DNA of 64,000 nt from Pseudomonas putida (GTDB lineage Bacteria; Pseudomonadota; Gammaproteobacteria; Pseudomonadales; Pseudomonadaceae). The stretch lies in NCBI RefSeq assembly GCF_005080685.1, contig NZ_CP039371.1:2046001-2110000 (forward strand), written 5' to 3'. Under the pieces are notes generated by a model. The model was not told the DNA's origin. It made no database searches and saw nothing but the letters and a program-made list of their open reading frames with translations. Positions 8,062 to 14,902 of this stretch are shown here, one piece after another; positions within the stretch are counted from its first letter, which is position 1; each line of letters starts with the position of its first letter. Position numbers and translations under genes: made by a program.

Positions 8062-9192
8062 ATGACGCAGATCTACGACACCCTGATCATCGGAGCCGGC
8101 ATTGCCGGCGCATCCTTGGGTTATCGCCTGGCGGGCGAGCGCCGGGTGCTGCTGCTAGAGCGCGAGTCGCAGCCCGGTTATCACGCCACCGGGCGTTCGG
8201 CCGCCATGTTCATGGAGGCCTACGGCACGCCGCAGATCCAGGCGCTGACCCGCGCCAGTCGGGCGTTCTACGAGGCCCCTCCGGCGGGTTTCTGCGAACA
8301 CCCGCTGCTCGAACCACGTGGTTGCTTGTACGTGGCAAGTGTCGAGCAGCGCGAATTGTTGGCCGACACCTACGCGCAGAACCAGGCCAATGGCACCGAA
8401 GTGAGTCTGCTCGACCGCGATGCGGCATTGGCGATGGTGCCGAGCCTGCGTGCCGACATTCTCGCGGGGGCCGTGCACGAGCCGGGCGCCATGGACCTGG
8501 ATGTCCACGCCTTGCATCAAGGCTTCCTGCGAGGCTTCAAAGCAGCCGGCGGCGAGTTGCGGTGCAATGCCGAGTTGCTCCAGGCCCGTTATCAGGACGA
8601 GCTCTGGCAGGTGCAGTTGGCCGATGGCAGCCAGCTTCAGGCCCGCCAACTGGTCAATGCCGCAGGCGCCTGGGCCGACCAGGTGGCGGAGCTATCGGGG
8701 GTGACACGCATCGGCCTGCAACCCTGCCGGCGTAGCGCCTTTACCTTCCCAGGCCCGGCCGACCAGGACTTTGCAGCCTGGCCCGCGGTGATCGGCGTGG
8801 ACGAAAGCTTCTACTTCAAGCCCGATGCTGGCCAGCTGCTGGGTTCGCCCGCCAACGCCGATCCGGTGGCGCCGCAGGATGTGGTGCCAGAGGAGCTCGA
8901 CGTGGCCTTGGGCATCTACAACATCGAGGCCATGACCACCCTGGCGATCCGCCGCCCCAGCCACAGTTGGGCGGGCCTGCGTTCGTTCGTCGCCGATGGC
9001 GACCTGGTGATCGGTTTCGACCCACACACCCCAGCGTTCTTCTGGCTGGCGGCCCAGGGCGGCTACGGCATCCAGTCGGCCGCTGGGGCCTCGCGCCTGG
9101 CCGCCGACCTGCTGCTGGAGCGCCCGCTGTGCTCCAGCCTGACTGCCCAGGGGGTGAGCCCTGCACGGCTGTCCCCGGCCCGTTTCCAATAA
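8062..9192 (+). CDS. FAD-dependent D-amino-acid dehydrogenase, DauA-like
   Basis: 376-residue flavoprotein of the DAO family. The N-terminal dinucleotide-binding motif is IIGAGIAGAS (9-18), followed by LERESQPGYHATGRSAA; the C-terminus has FFWLAAQGGYGIQ. ATG 8062 is preceded by CGGGA at good spacing; ATG 8056 is the alternative. From memory, it resembles P. aeruginosa D-arginine dehydrogenase DauA along its length, keeping LQPCRRSAF and IRRPSHSWAGLRSF (substrate carboxylate and flavin region). The DauA side-chain pocket residues His48 and Glu87 appear here as Met49 and Cys88, so a less basic D-amino acid is more likely. The reaction gives an imino acid, which fits the RidA gene 19 bases downstream. 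Confidence 0.8.
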   Translation: MTQIYDTLIIGAGIAGASLGYRLAGERRVLLLERESQPGYHATGRSAAMFMEAYGTPQIQALTRASRAFYEAPPAGFCEHPLLEPRGCLYVASVEQRELLADTYAQNQANGTEVSLLDRDAALAMVPSLRADILAGAVHEPGAMDLDVHALHQGFLRGFKAAGGELRCNAELLQARYQDELWQVQLADGSQLQARQLVNAAGAWADQVAELSGVTRIGLQPCRRSAFTFPGPADQDFAAWPAVIGVDESFYFKPDAGQLLGSPANADPVAPQDVVPEELDVALGIYNIEAMTTLAIRRPSHSWAGLRSFVADGDLVIGFDPHTPAFFWLAAQGGYGIQSAAGASRLAADLLLERPLCSSLTAQGVSPARLSPARFQ

Positions 9193-9211
9193 ATCCCAAG
9201 AGGACTTTTCC

Positions 9212-9583
9212 ATGAGCAATGACATCCAGCGCGTTCCCAGCAGCCTGCCGTTCCCATTTTCCCGTGCGGTGAAGGCCGGCGGCTTCCTGTTCCTCTCCGG
9301 CCAGGTGCCGATGACGCCGACCGGTGAAGTGGTGCGCGGCGATATCCAGACCCAGACCCGCGCAGCCTGCGAGCGCATCGCCGAAAGCCTGGCGGCGTGC
9401 GAGGCGCGCTTCGATCAGGTGGTCAAGGTGACGGTATGGCTGTCCGACATGAGCCATTTCGCAGGTTTCAACGAGGTCTACAAAGCATTCTTCGGTGCCG
9501 CGCTGCCGGTGCGCTCGACCGTGGCTTCGGCACTGGCGCTGGGCGTGGACGTGGAGATCGAAGTCCAGGCGTACGTCGGCTGA
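9212..9583 (+). CDS. RidA family reactive imine/enamine deaminase
   Basis: 123 residues, the usual RidA length. It hydrolyses reactive enamines and imines released by flavin- or PLP-dependent amino-acid enzymes. The family arginine that binds the substrate carboxylate is in LPVRSTVASA, and FLFLSGQVPM and VVKVTVWLSDM are typical core strands. ATG 9212 has an AGAGGA ribosome site. It sits 19 bases after the DauA-like dehydrogenase, whose imino-acid product it would deaminate to the 2-oxo acid, which supports the assignment of both genes. Confidence 0.88.
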   Translation: MSNDIQRVPSSLPFPFSRAVKAGGFLFLSGQVPMTPTGEVVRGDIQTQTRAACERIAESLAACEARFDQVVKVTVWLSDMSHFAGFNEVYKAFFGAALPVRSTVASALALGVDVEIEVQAYVG

Positions 9584-9605
9584 GCCACAGCCATGAGCCC
9601 GGCAC

Positions 9606-9616
9606 AACAACAATAA
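9606..9616 (+). promoter_or_regulatory. Hfq/Crc catabolite-activity (CA) motif candidate
   Basis: AACAACAATAA matches AANAANAA in two overlapping registers and lies ~15-25 bases before the YkvI-type transporter start, around its ribosome site. In Pseudomonas, Hfq with Crc binds such motifs to block translation of catabolic genes when preferred carbon is present. Motif seen; function inferred. Confidence 0.5.
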
Positions 9617-9630
9617 ATCCAGAGGTCCAC

Positions 9631-10695
9631 ATGCAGGAACAGCTGAAAATCGCCGGCGCTTTCGTCGGCGTCATCGTGGGGGCGGGCTTTGCGTCCGGGC
9701 GGGAACTGTTGCTGTTCTTCGTCAATTTCGGCGTCTGGGGGCTGCTTGGCGCGTTGGTCAGCGCCGCGCTGTTCACCTTCCTGGGCATGGCCCTGGCTGG
9801 GCTTGGCAATCGTCAGCGGGCCACCTCGCACAAGGATGTGATACAGGCGATATGCGGGCGCCACCTGGGCCTGTTCGTCGACTGGTTGATCACCTTCTTC
9901 ATGTTCGCCGTCACCGTGGTGATGCTGGCGGGCGGGGGGGCCTTGCTGGAACAGCAGTTCGGCATCCCGGCATTGACCGGCAGCGTGCTGGTGACACTGC
10001 TGGTGGTGGGCATCGTGTGCCTGGACGTGCGCAACGTCATTCTCGCCATCGGCGCGATTACGCCGCTGCTGATCCTGGTGGCCTCGGCCATCGCCCTGTA
10101 CGGGGTGTTCACCCGCGACCAGAGCTTCGCGGCTCTGGATGTGCTGGCCAGCCAGCAAGAGGCCGGGACCCGGCACTGGTTGCTGGGTGCGTTGTTGTAT
10201 GTGTCGTACAACATCGTCGCAGGTGCGCCGATCCTGGCGATTCTCGGGGGATCGGCCAAGGTCGAGAAGACCGCGATCTGGGGCGGGTTGCTCGGCGGCC
10301 TGGCGTTGGGCGGGCTGATGCTGGTGATGAGCGCGGGGCTGTTGTCGCGCCTTGACAGCGTCGCCGACCTGCCGATGCCGATGCTGTCGATTGCCAGCGA
10401 AGTGTCGCCACTGCTCGGCGTGGTGATGTGCCTGATCATCTTCGGCATGATCGTCAACACGGCGGTGGGCACGCTGTTCTCGTTCCTTTCGCGGCTGTTA
10501 CCGGTGGGGACGGCGCGGTTCCGCTGGGGCTCGGTGGTGACTGGCGTGGCGGCATTCGTCTGCAGCCTGGTGGGGTTCATCAGCTTGGTCGGTGAGGTGT
10601 ATCCGTTCTTCGGTTATCTGGGCTTCGTGCTGATGGCGGCGGTGGTGATTGCCTGGCTACGGCGCAGCAAGCTAGGGCGGGCGGTACCTGCCTGA
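9631..10695 (+). CDS. YkvI-type membrane transporter (LeuT-fold)
   Basis: 354-residue membrane protein with about ten hydrophobic helices, starting MQEQLKIAGAFVGVIVGAGF and containing GFASGRELLLFFVNFG, the unwound first-helix signature of the LeuT/APC superfamily. Members annotated YkvI are poorly characterised. It is the third gene of the divergent-XRE operon after the D-amino-acid dehydrogenase and RidA genes, so a D- or modified amino acid is the likely substrate (inference). ATG 9631 has AGAGG seven bases upstream. A CA motif precedes it. Confidence 0.75.
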   Translation: MQEQLKIAGAFVGVIVGAGFASGRELLLFFVNFGVWGLLGALVSAALFTFLGMALAGLGNRQRATSHKDVIQAICGRHLGLFVDWLITFFMFAVTVVMLAGGGALLEQQFGIPALTGSVLVTLLVVGIVCLDVRNVILAIGAITPLLILVASAIALYGVFTRDQSFAALDVLASQQEAGTRHWLLGALLYVSYNIVAGAPILAILGGSAKVEKTAIWGGLLGGLALGGLMLVMSAGLLSRLDSVADLPMPMLSIASEVSPLLGVVMCLIIFGMIVNTAVGTLFSFLSRLLPVGTARFRWGSVVTGVAAFVCSLVGFISLVGEVYPFFGYLGFVLMAAVVIAWLRRSKLGRAVPA

Positions 10696-10705
10696 GGCGT
10701 GGTGG

Positions 10706-11755
10706 TTAAGGCGGCAAGCGGATCAGCAGCGGCGCTTGCCGCTGCTGATCCGCTTGCGGCGCTTGCCTGGGCGCACTGGCCAGCAGGCTGTCCTCCACCT
10801 GGCCGGACAGGTAGTACACCCCGGCCATGGCGCCGCTCTGGCGATTTTCCATCAGTTCCTGCCATTCCTGGTTCAGCGCCACGTTGAGGATCACCCTCAG
10901 TTGCTCGACCATCTGCGGTTGGTCGCGGTCATGGGTAATCATGCCGTAGCCCGCCGCTGCCACGGAGATCATCGCCCCGGCCACCTTGCCCACCGCCGAT
11001 GCCACCGCGCTGGCGATGCCCCGCGGCGCCAGGGTGGCACCAAGCTTTTCACTGGCCTGGTTGGCCACCGATGACAGCCCCACGTCGGTCTGCCCCGGCC
11101 CTTTGCTGGCCTGCTGGTGCAGGTGCTGGCGCAAGGCCTGCCAGGCTGGTTGCTGCTCCAGTGGCTTGGCCCGCAACAGCTGGTACAAGCTGGCGTTGCG
11201 CGCAGCCGGCGGGCCCAGGGCGATGGCCGGGATGCGGTTGAGGCGCTGGCTGACCTGCTCGGGTGGTGCGTTGTAGCGGGCGATCAGCGCTGGCAGTTGC
11301 TGGGCGAACAGCTGCAGGTACAGCTCGCAGGCGCGGTCCCGGATAATCTCGGGGTTGATCTGTTCGGCCACCGGTTCGATCACCCGTTCGTGGTACTGCT
11401 CCTGCAGGTACAGGGCCAGGCGTTTTTGCGCAGGCTCGCGGCCTTCGCCACTGTCGATCTTGTACCAGGCCACCTTGAGCGTCAGCCACTGCTGGGTCCA
11501 GTAGCCGGTGAACCAGGGGATGAAGTCCTGCTCGGTACGTTGCTGGACCTGCTCCTTCCACACCCGCATCGAGCGTCGCGCATAATCGTTGGCCGAGCCG
11601 GCTGCGCCGACCGAGGCGTCGATCAGCTCGCGGTCGAGGCGTTGCCACATGGCTGGAGTCAGTACCACCGGCGGTGGCGGCGGGGGCGGGCGCTTGCTGG
11701 CGCAGCCGCCCAGGGCCAGCAGGAGGCAGAGCAGGATCGGGAATCGTGGGCTCAC
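10706..11755 (-). CDS. Predicted lipoprotein of unknown function
   Basis: 349 residues from a GTG at 11755, chosen because GGGAGG lies seven bases upstream; longer ATG starts would run into REP sequence. Residues 5-19 are hydrophobic and end in the lipobox LALGGC, followed by a proline run (RPPPPPPP), so it should be a lipid-anchored envelope protein. The rest is helical (MWQRLDRELIDASVGAAG, FIPWFTGYWTQQWLTLKVAW), with a hydrophobic patch IASAVASAVGKVAGAMISVA near the C-terminus that may enter a membrane. I do not recognise the family. It ends 10 bases from the convergent YkvI gene and shares no operon. Confidence 0.7.
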   Translation of the reverse strand: MSPRFPILLCLLLALGGCASKRPPPPPPPVVLTPAMWQRLDRELIDASVGAAGSANDYARRSMRVWKEQVQQRTEQDFIPWFTGYWTQQWLTLKVAWYKIDSGEGREPAQKRLALYLQEQYHERVIEPVAEQINPEIIRDRACELYLQLFAQQLPALIARYNAPPEQVSQRLNRIPAIALGPPAARNASLYQLLRAKPLEQQPAWQALRQHLHQQASKGPGQTDVGLSSVANQASEKLGATLAPRGIASAVASAVGKVAGAMISVAAAGYGMITHDRDQPQMVEQLRVILNVALNQEWQELMENRQSGAMAGVYYLSGQVEDSLLASAPRQAPQADQQRQAPLLIRLPP

Positions 11756-11830
11756 TCGACGGCCTCCCGGGTCTAGAGGCGGGGTGGTCATCGGAGTATA
11801 GGGTGGGGGGCAGGGGGCTGCTGTGCAGCC

Positions 11831-11854
11831 CATCGCCGGCAAGCCGGCTCCTGC
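11831..11854. repeat. Single REP element
   Basis: CATCGCCGGCAAGCCGGCTC, the same core as the BIME at 2898-2974, lies between the lipoprotein gene and the end of the GntR gene, and slightly precedes the latter's stop codon. Confidence 0.8.
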
Positions 11855-11856
11855 GT

Positions 11857-12531
11857 TCAGTCGAGGTCGAGCTTGCCTTCCAGGCGGTCCAGATGCTCGT
11901 GCATCAAGGCCAGCGCCGCCGCGCCACCGGCCTGTTCCAGCGCGTCGATGATGGCGGCGTGCTCCTGCCAGGCGCAGTGTTCGCAGTCTGGAGCCTCGTA
12001 GCGGGCGATGATCAGCGAAGTCATCGGCACCAGGCCATTGAGAAAGCGCGCCAACGGGGCATTGGCGGCGACCTGAGCGAGTTTGAGGTGAAACTCGCCG
12101 CCCAGGCGGATGGCCGCGCAGCGTTCGCCGCGCTGATGATGCTGGCGTTCACGCTCCACCAGTTGACGCAGTTGGCGAATCTGCGTGGGCCGCGCGCGTT
12201 GCGCGGCCAGGCCGATCAGCGTGGTCTCGGTCAGGCGCCGGGCGCTGAGCACCTGGCGTGCCTGTTGCGGGTCGGGCACGGCCAGGTGCGCCGTGTGGCT
12301 CGGACGCTGCACCACCACCTGCTGGTCCGAGAGGCGCCCGAGCACCCGGCGGATCACCGTGCGGCTGACACCGAAAACGTTGCCCAGGGCCTGTTCGGGC
12401 AACAAGCTGCCGGGGGGCAGGCGCTGTTCGAGAATGGCGTCGAACAGGCGTGGGTAGATCTGTTCGGCTGACAGCCTGGTTTCGCCAGCGGCCAGCAGGG
12501 CGGGCAGGGGGAGGGCGGCGTGGTCGGTCAT
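11857..12531 (-). CDS. GntR-family regulator, FCD subfamily
   Basis: 224 residues with an N-terminal winged helix (about 20-90; PEQALGNVFGVSRTVIRRVL) and a C-terminal FCD ligand domain (about 100-220; LTETTLIGLAAQRARP, IRLGGEFHLKLAQVA, EHAAIIDALE) whose histidines typically bind a metal and a carboxylate effector. It lies 15 bases downstream of another FCD regulator and dctA, all on the minus strand, so it is likely co-transcribed. No strong ribosome site precedes ATG 12531, suggesting coupling. A REP element follows. Confidence 0.85.
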   Translation of the reverse strand: MTDHAALPLPALLAAGETRLSAEQIYPRLFDAILEQRLPPGSLLPEQALGNVFGVSRTVIRRVLGRLSDQQVVVQRPSHTAHLAVPDPQQARQVLSARRLTETTLIGLAAQRARPTQIRQLRQLVERERQHHQRGERCAAIRLGGEFHLKLAQVAANAPLARFLNGLVPMTSLIIARYEAPDCEHCAWQEHAAIIDALEQAGGAAALALMHEHLDRLEGKLDLD

Positions 12532-12546
12532 GGTCGCTGTCTTGTC

Positions 12547-13254
12547 CTAAAGGCCCGGTTGGTCGTCGGGAACGTTCAGTTCGATGCCCATGCGCAGGCC
12601 TTCGGCGAGGATGTGCCGGCGCATCTGGGCACTGGCCTGGGCGCTGTTGCGTTCGCGGATGGCGCGCACCACCGCTTCGTTCTCGCGCAGGCGTGCGGCC
12701 AGGTGCTCAGGTGAATTGCGCAACATGTCGGCGCTCTGCTTGAGGGCATTGCCGGTCTGTTGCACCACGCTCTGGAAAATCGGGTTGCTGGTCAGGGCGA
12801 ACAGCGCCTGGTGGAAGGCAATGTAGGCCGCCACGCCGGCCTCGCTATCCTCGGCGTCGAGCGCCTCGCGCATGTCCATCAGGGTCAGGCGCAGTTGGCC
12901 GATGTCCTGGCTGTTGGCCGATTGCGCGACCAGGCCGACGATGAAAGGCTCGAGGGTGTAGCGCAGCTCCAGCACGTCGGCCAGGCTGGCGGCGGCGCTG
13001 GCTTCGCTGCTGGGCGACTCGGCTCCTGCCGCATCGGCATCGAGCACCAGCACGCCTTTGCCGGGTAACGAACGCACCAGGCCCAAGGTCTCCAATACGA
13101 TCACCGCTTCGCGCAGGCTGGGGCGGCTGATGCCCAGCTGTTCGGCCAGCTCGCGCTGGCCGGGCAGCATGTCACCACTGCGCCATTGTCCGCGGGCCAA
13201 GGCCTTGCGCAGTTTTTCCACCACTGAGTTGACGACGGTCGATGAGCTGATCAC
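12547..13254 (-). CDS. FadR/GntR-family regulator, FCD subfamily
   Basis: 235 residues from a GTG at 13254, backed by TAGGAG six bases upstream. The winged helix at about 8-75 (LPGQRELAEQLGISRPSLRE) is of the FadR/LldR/PdhR type, which binds TGGT-N-ACCA-like palindromes. The FCD domain follows (VLELRYTLEPFIVGLVA, YIAFHQALFALTSN). It is placed 44 bases after dctA, whose promoter region carries two GGT-N3-ACC sites, so it probably represses dctA in response to a dicarboxylate or hydroxy acid (inference). Confidence 0.87.
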   Translation of the reverse strand: MISSSTVVNSVVEKLRKALARGQWRSGDMLPGQRELAEQLGISRPSLREAVIVLETLGLVRSLPGKGVLVLDADAAGAESPSSEASAAASLADVLELRYTLEPFIVGLVAQSANSQDIGQLRLTLMDMREALDAEDSEAGVAAYIAFHQALFALTSNPIFQSVVQQTGNALKQSADMLRNSPEHLAARLRENEAVVRAIRERNSAQASAQMRRHILAEGLRMGIELNVPDDQPGL

Positions 13255-13298
13255 GGTGTGCTCCTAAAGTGGCCGGCGTGGGCGCCGGCCGGCTTCGG

Positions 13299-14609
13299 TC
13301 AGAATTCCTGTTGCTGGACATTGGCTGGCTTGCGCGGCGTGTGGGCGAAGCCTGGCTTGCCGTCGAGCACGTTGTGCGCACGCTCGAGGTCGATGTCCTT
13401 TTCCCAGCGGGCGATGGCCACGGTGGCGACGCAGTTGCCGATCAGGTTGGTCAGCGCCCGGCCAATGCCCATGAACCAGTCCACCGCCAGCACCAGCACC
13501 AGGCCGACCACCGGGATGGCCGGAACGGCGGTCAGGGTGGCGGCCAGGATCACCAGCGCCGAGCCTGGGATGCCGTGAGCGCCCTTGGACGTCACCAGCG
13601 ACACCAGCAGGATGGTCAGCAGGTCGGTCATCTCCAGTGGCGTGCCGGTGGCGTTGGCGATGAACACGATGGCCAGGGTCAGGTAGATCGAGAAACCGTC
13701 GAGGTTGAACGAATAACCGGTGGGGATCACCAGGCCGACCGTGGAGCTGCCGATGCCCAGGTGTTCGAGCTTGCGCATGATCTGCGGCAGCACGGCATCG
13801 GACGAAGCGGTGCCGAGGACGATGGTCAGTTCTTCGCGCAGGTACTTGATGAATGGCAGCAGCTTGAGCCCGGACAGGCGCATCACCGTGCCGAGGACGA
13901 TCAGCACGAAGCCGGCGCAGGTCAGGTAGAACAGTGCCACCAGGCCGCCCAGGTGCTGCAGCGACTCCAGGCCGTACTTGCTGGTGGTGAAGGCGATGGC
14001 GCCGAACACACCGATGGGGGCCAGGCGCACGATCATGCCCATGATGCGGAACACCACGTGGCTGAGCTCGTTGATCAGTCGCGAGATGCCGGCGGCGGAG
14101 TCACCCACCAGGTTCAGGGCGCTGCCGAACAGCACCGAGAACAGCAGCACCTGGAGAATGTTGTTATCGGCGAAGGCGCCCACCACCGAAGTCGGGATCA
14201 GGTCCATGAAGAACGCGGTGGCGCCATGGATGTGCTGGCCGCGCTCGGCCAGGCTGCTGGCATCGGCGCTGGACAACTGGTCGAGGTGGATATTGGCGCC
14301 GCTGCCGATGCCGCTGCTGAAGGCGAACACCAGGCCGATCACCAGGGCCAGGGTGGTGAGCACTTCGAAGTAGATCACTGACTTCAGGCCGATGCGCCCG
14401 ACCTTCTTCAGGTCGCCGGCACCGGAAATACCGCTGACCACCACGCAGAACACGATCAGCCCGATGAGCATCTTGATCAGCTTGATAAAGCCGTCGCCCA
14501 GGGGTTTGAGCTGCAAGGAAAGGTCGGGAAAGCTGAGGCCGCAGGCGATGCCGAGGGCAAGGCCGAGCACGACTTGAAGGAAGATCGAACGCGAGCACCA
14601 TTTGAGCAT
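13299..14609 (-). CDS. dctA: Dicarboxylate/proton-sodium symporter, DctA type
   Basis: 436-residue DAACS-family inner-membrane transporter for C4-dicarboxylates (succinate, fumarate, malate) or a related organic acid. It starts MLKWCSRSIFLQVVLGLALG and has the family signatures IVLGTASSDAVLPQIMRKLE (serine-rich hairpin), IPTGYSFNLDG, and GIPGSALVILAATL in the transport core. Full length. First gene of a dctA-gntR-gntR unit with two operator-like palindromes upstream. Local regulation by FCD repressors rather than by a DctBD two-component pair suggests a paralogue with a narrower substrate range, so dctA is a family name here. Confidence 0.85.
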   Translation of the reverse strand: MLKWCSRSIFLQVVLGLALGIACGLSFPDLSLQLKPLGDGFIKLIKMLIGLIVFCVVVSGISGAGDLKKVGRIGLKSVIYFEVLTTLALVIGLVFAFSSGIGSGANIHLDQLSSADASSLAERGQHIHGATAFFMDLIPTSVVGAFADNNILQVLLFSVLFGSALNLVGDSAAGISRLINELSHVVFRIMGMIVRLAPIGVFGAIAFTTSKYGLESLQHLGGLVALFYLTCAGFVLIVLGTVMRLSGLKLLPFIKYLREELTIVLGTASSDAVLPQIMRKLEHLGIGSSTVGLVIPTGYSFNLDGFSIYLTLAIVFIANATGTPLEMTDLLTILLVSLVTSKGAHGIPGSALVILAATLTAVPAIPVVGLVLVLAVDWFMGIGRALTNLIGNCVATVAIARWEKDIDLERAHNVLDGKPGFAHTPRKPANVQQQEF

Positions 14610-14680
14610 GGGAGTGATCTCAGGTCGGTGTCCTTGCTTCGGTGCCGCACGGGGCGAAAGAGCGCAGGACTTAATTATTG

Positions 14681-14766
14681 TGGTCTTACCGGTTTGTTCA
14701 GCGCGACGTCATGAAAGCGCGAAAAAAACCGAGTTGCAAGGGTTTTTGGCCTGACCGGTCTGACCA
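14681..14766 (-). promoter_or_regulatory. Two GGT-N3-ACC operators upstream of dctA
   Basis: GGTCTTACC at 14682-14690 and GGTCTGACC at 14757-14765 (extended CCGGTCTGACCAG) are the half-site pattern bound by FadR/LldR/PdhR-type GntR proteins. Their centres are 75 bases apart. On the minus strand CTGAAC, 16 bases, AATAAT could be -35/-10 elements flanking the inner site, which would allow direct repression with looping. Sequence seen; promoter and regulator pairing inferred. Confidence 0.5.
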
Positions 14767-14902
14767 GTTGTGGTGCACTTGCCATGCAGTGGCTCTAAGC
14801 CGGTGCATGCGGCGCACGTTGCAATGAATGAAATGGCGCAAGGAGCCAGGCCCCGGCTTACTGCTGTGCAAGCAGCTTGCCAGGACCGGGGTGCGCAGCG
14901 CT

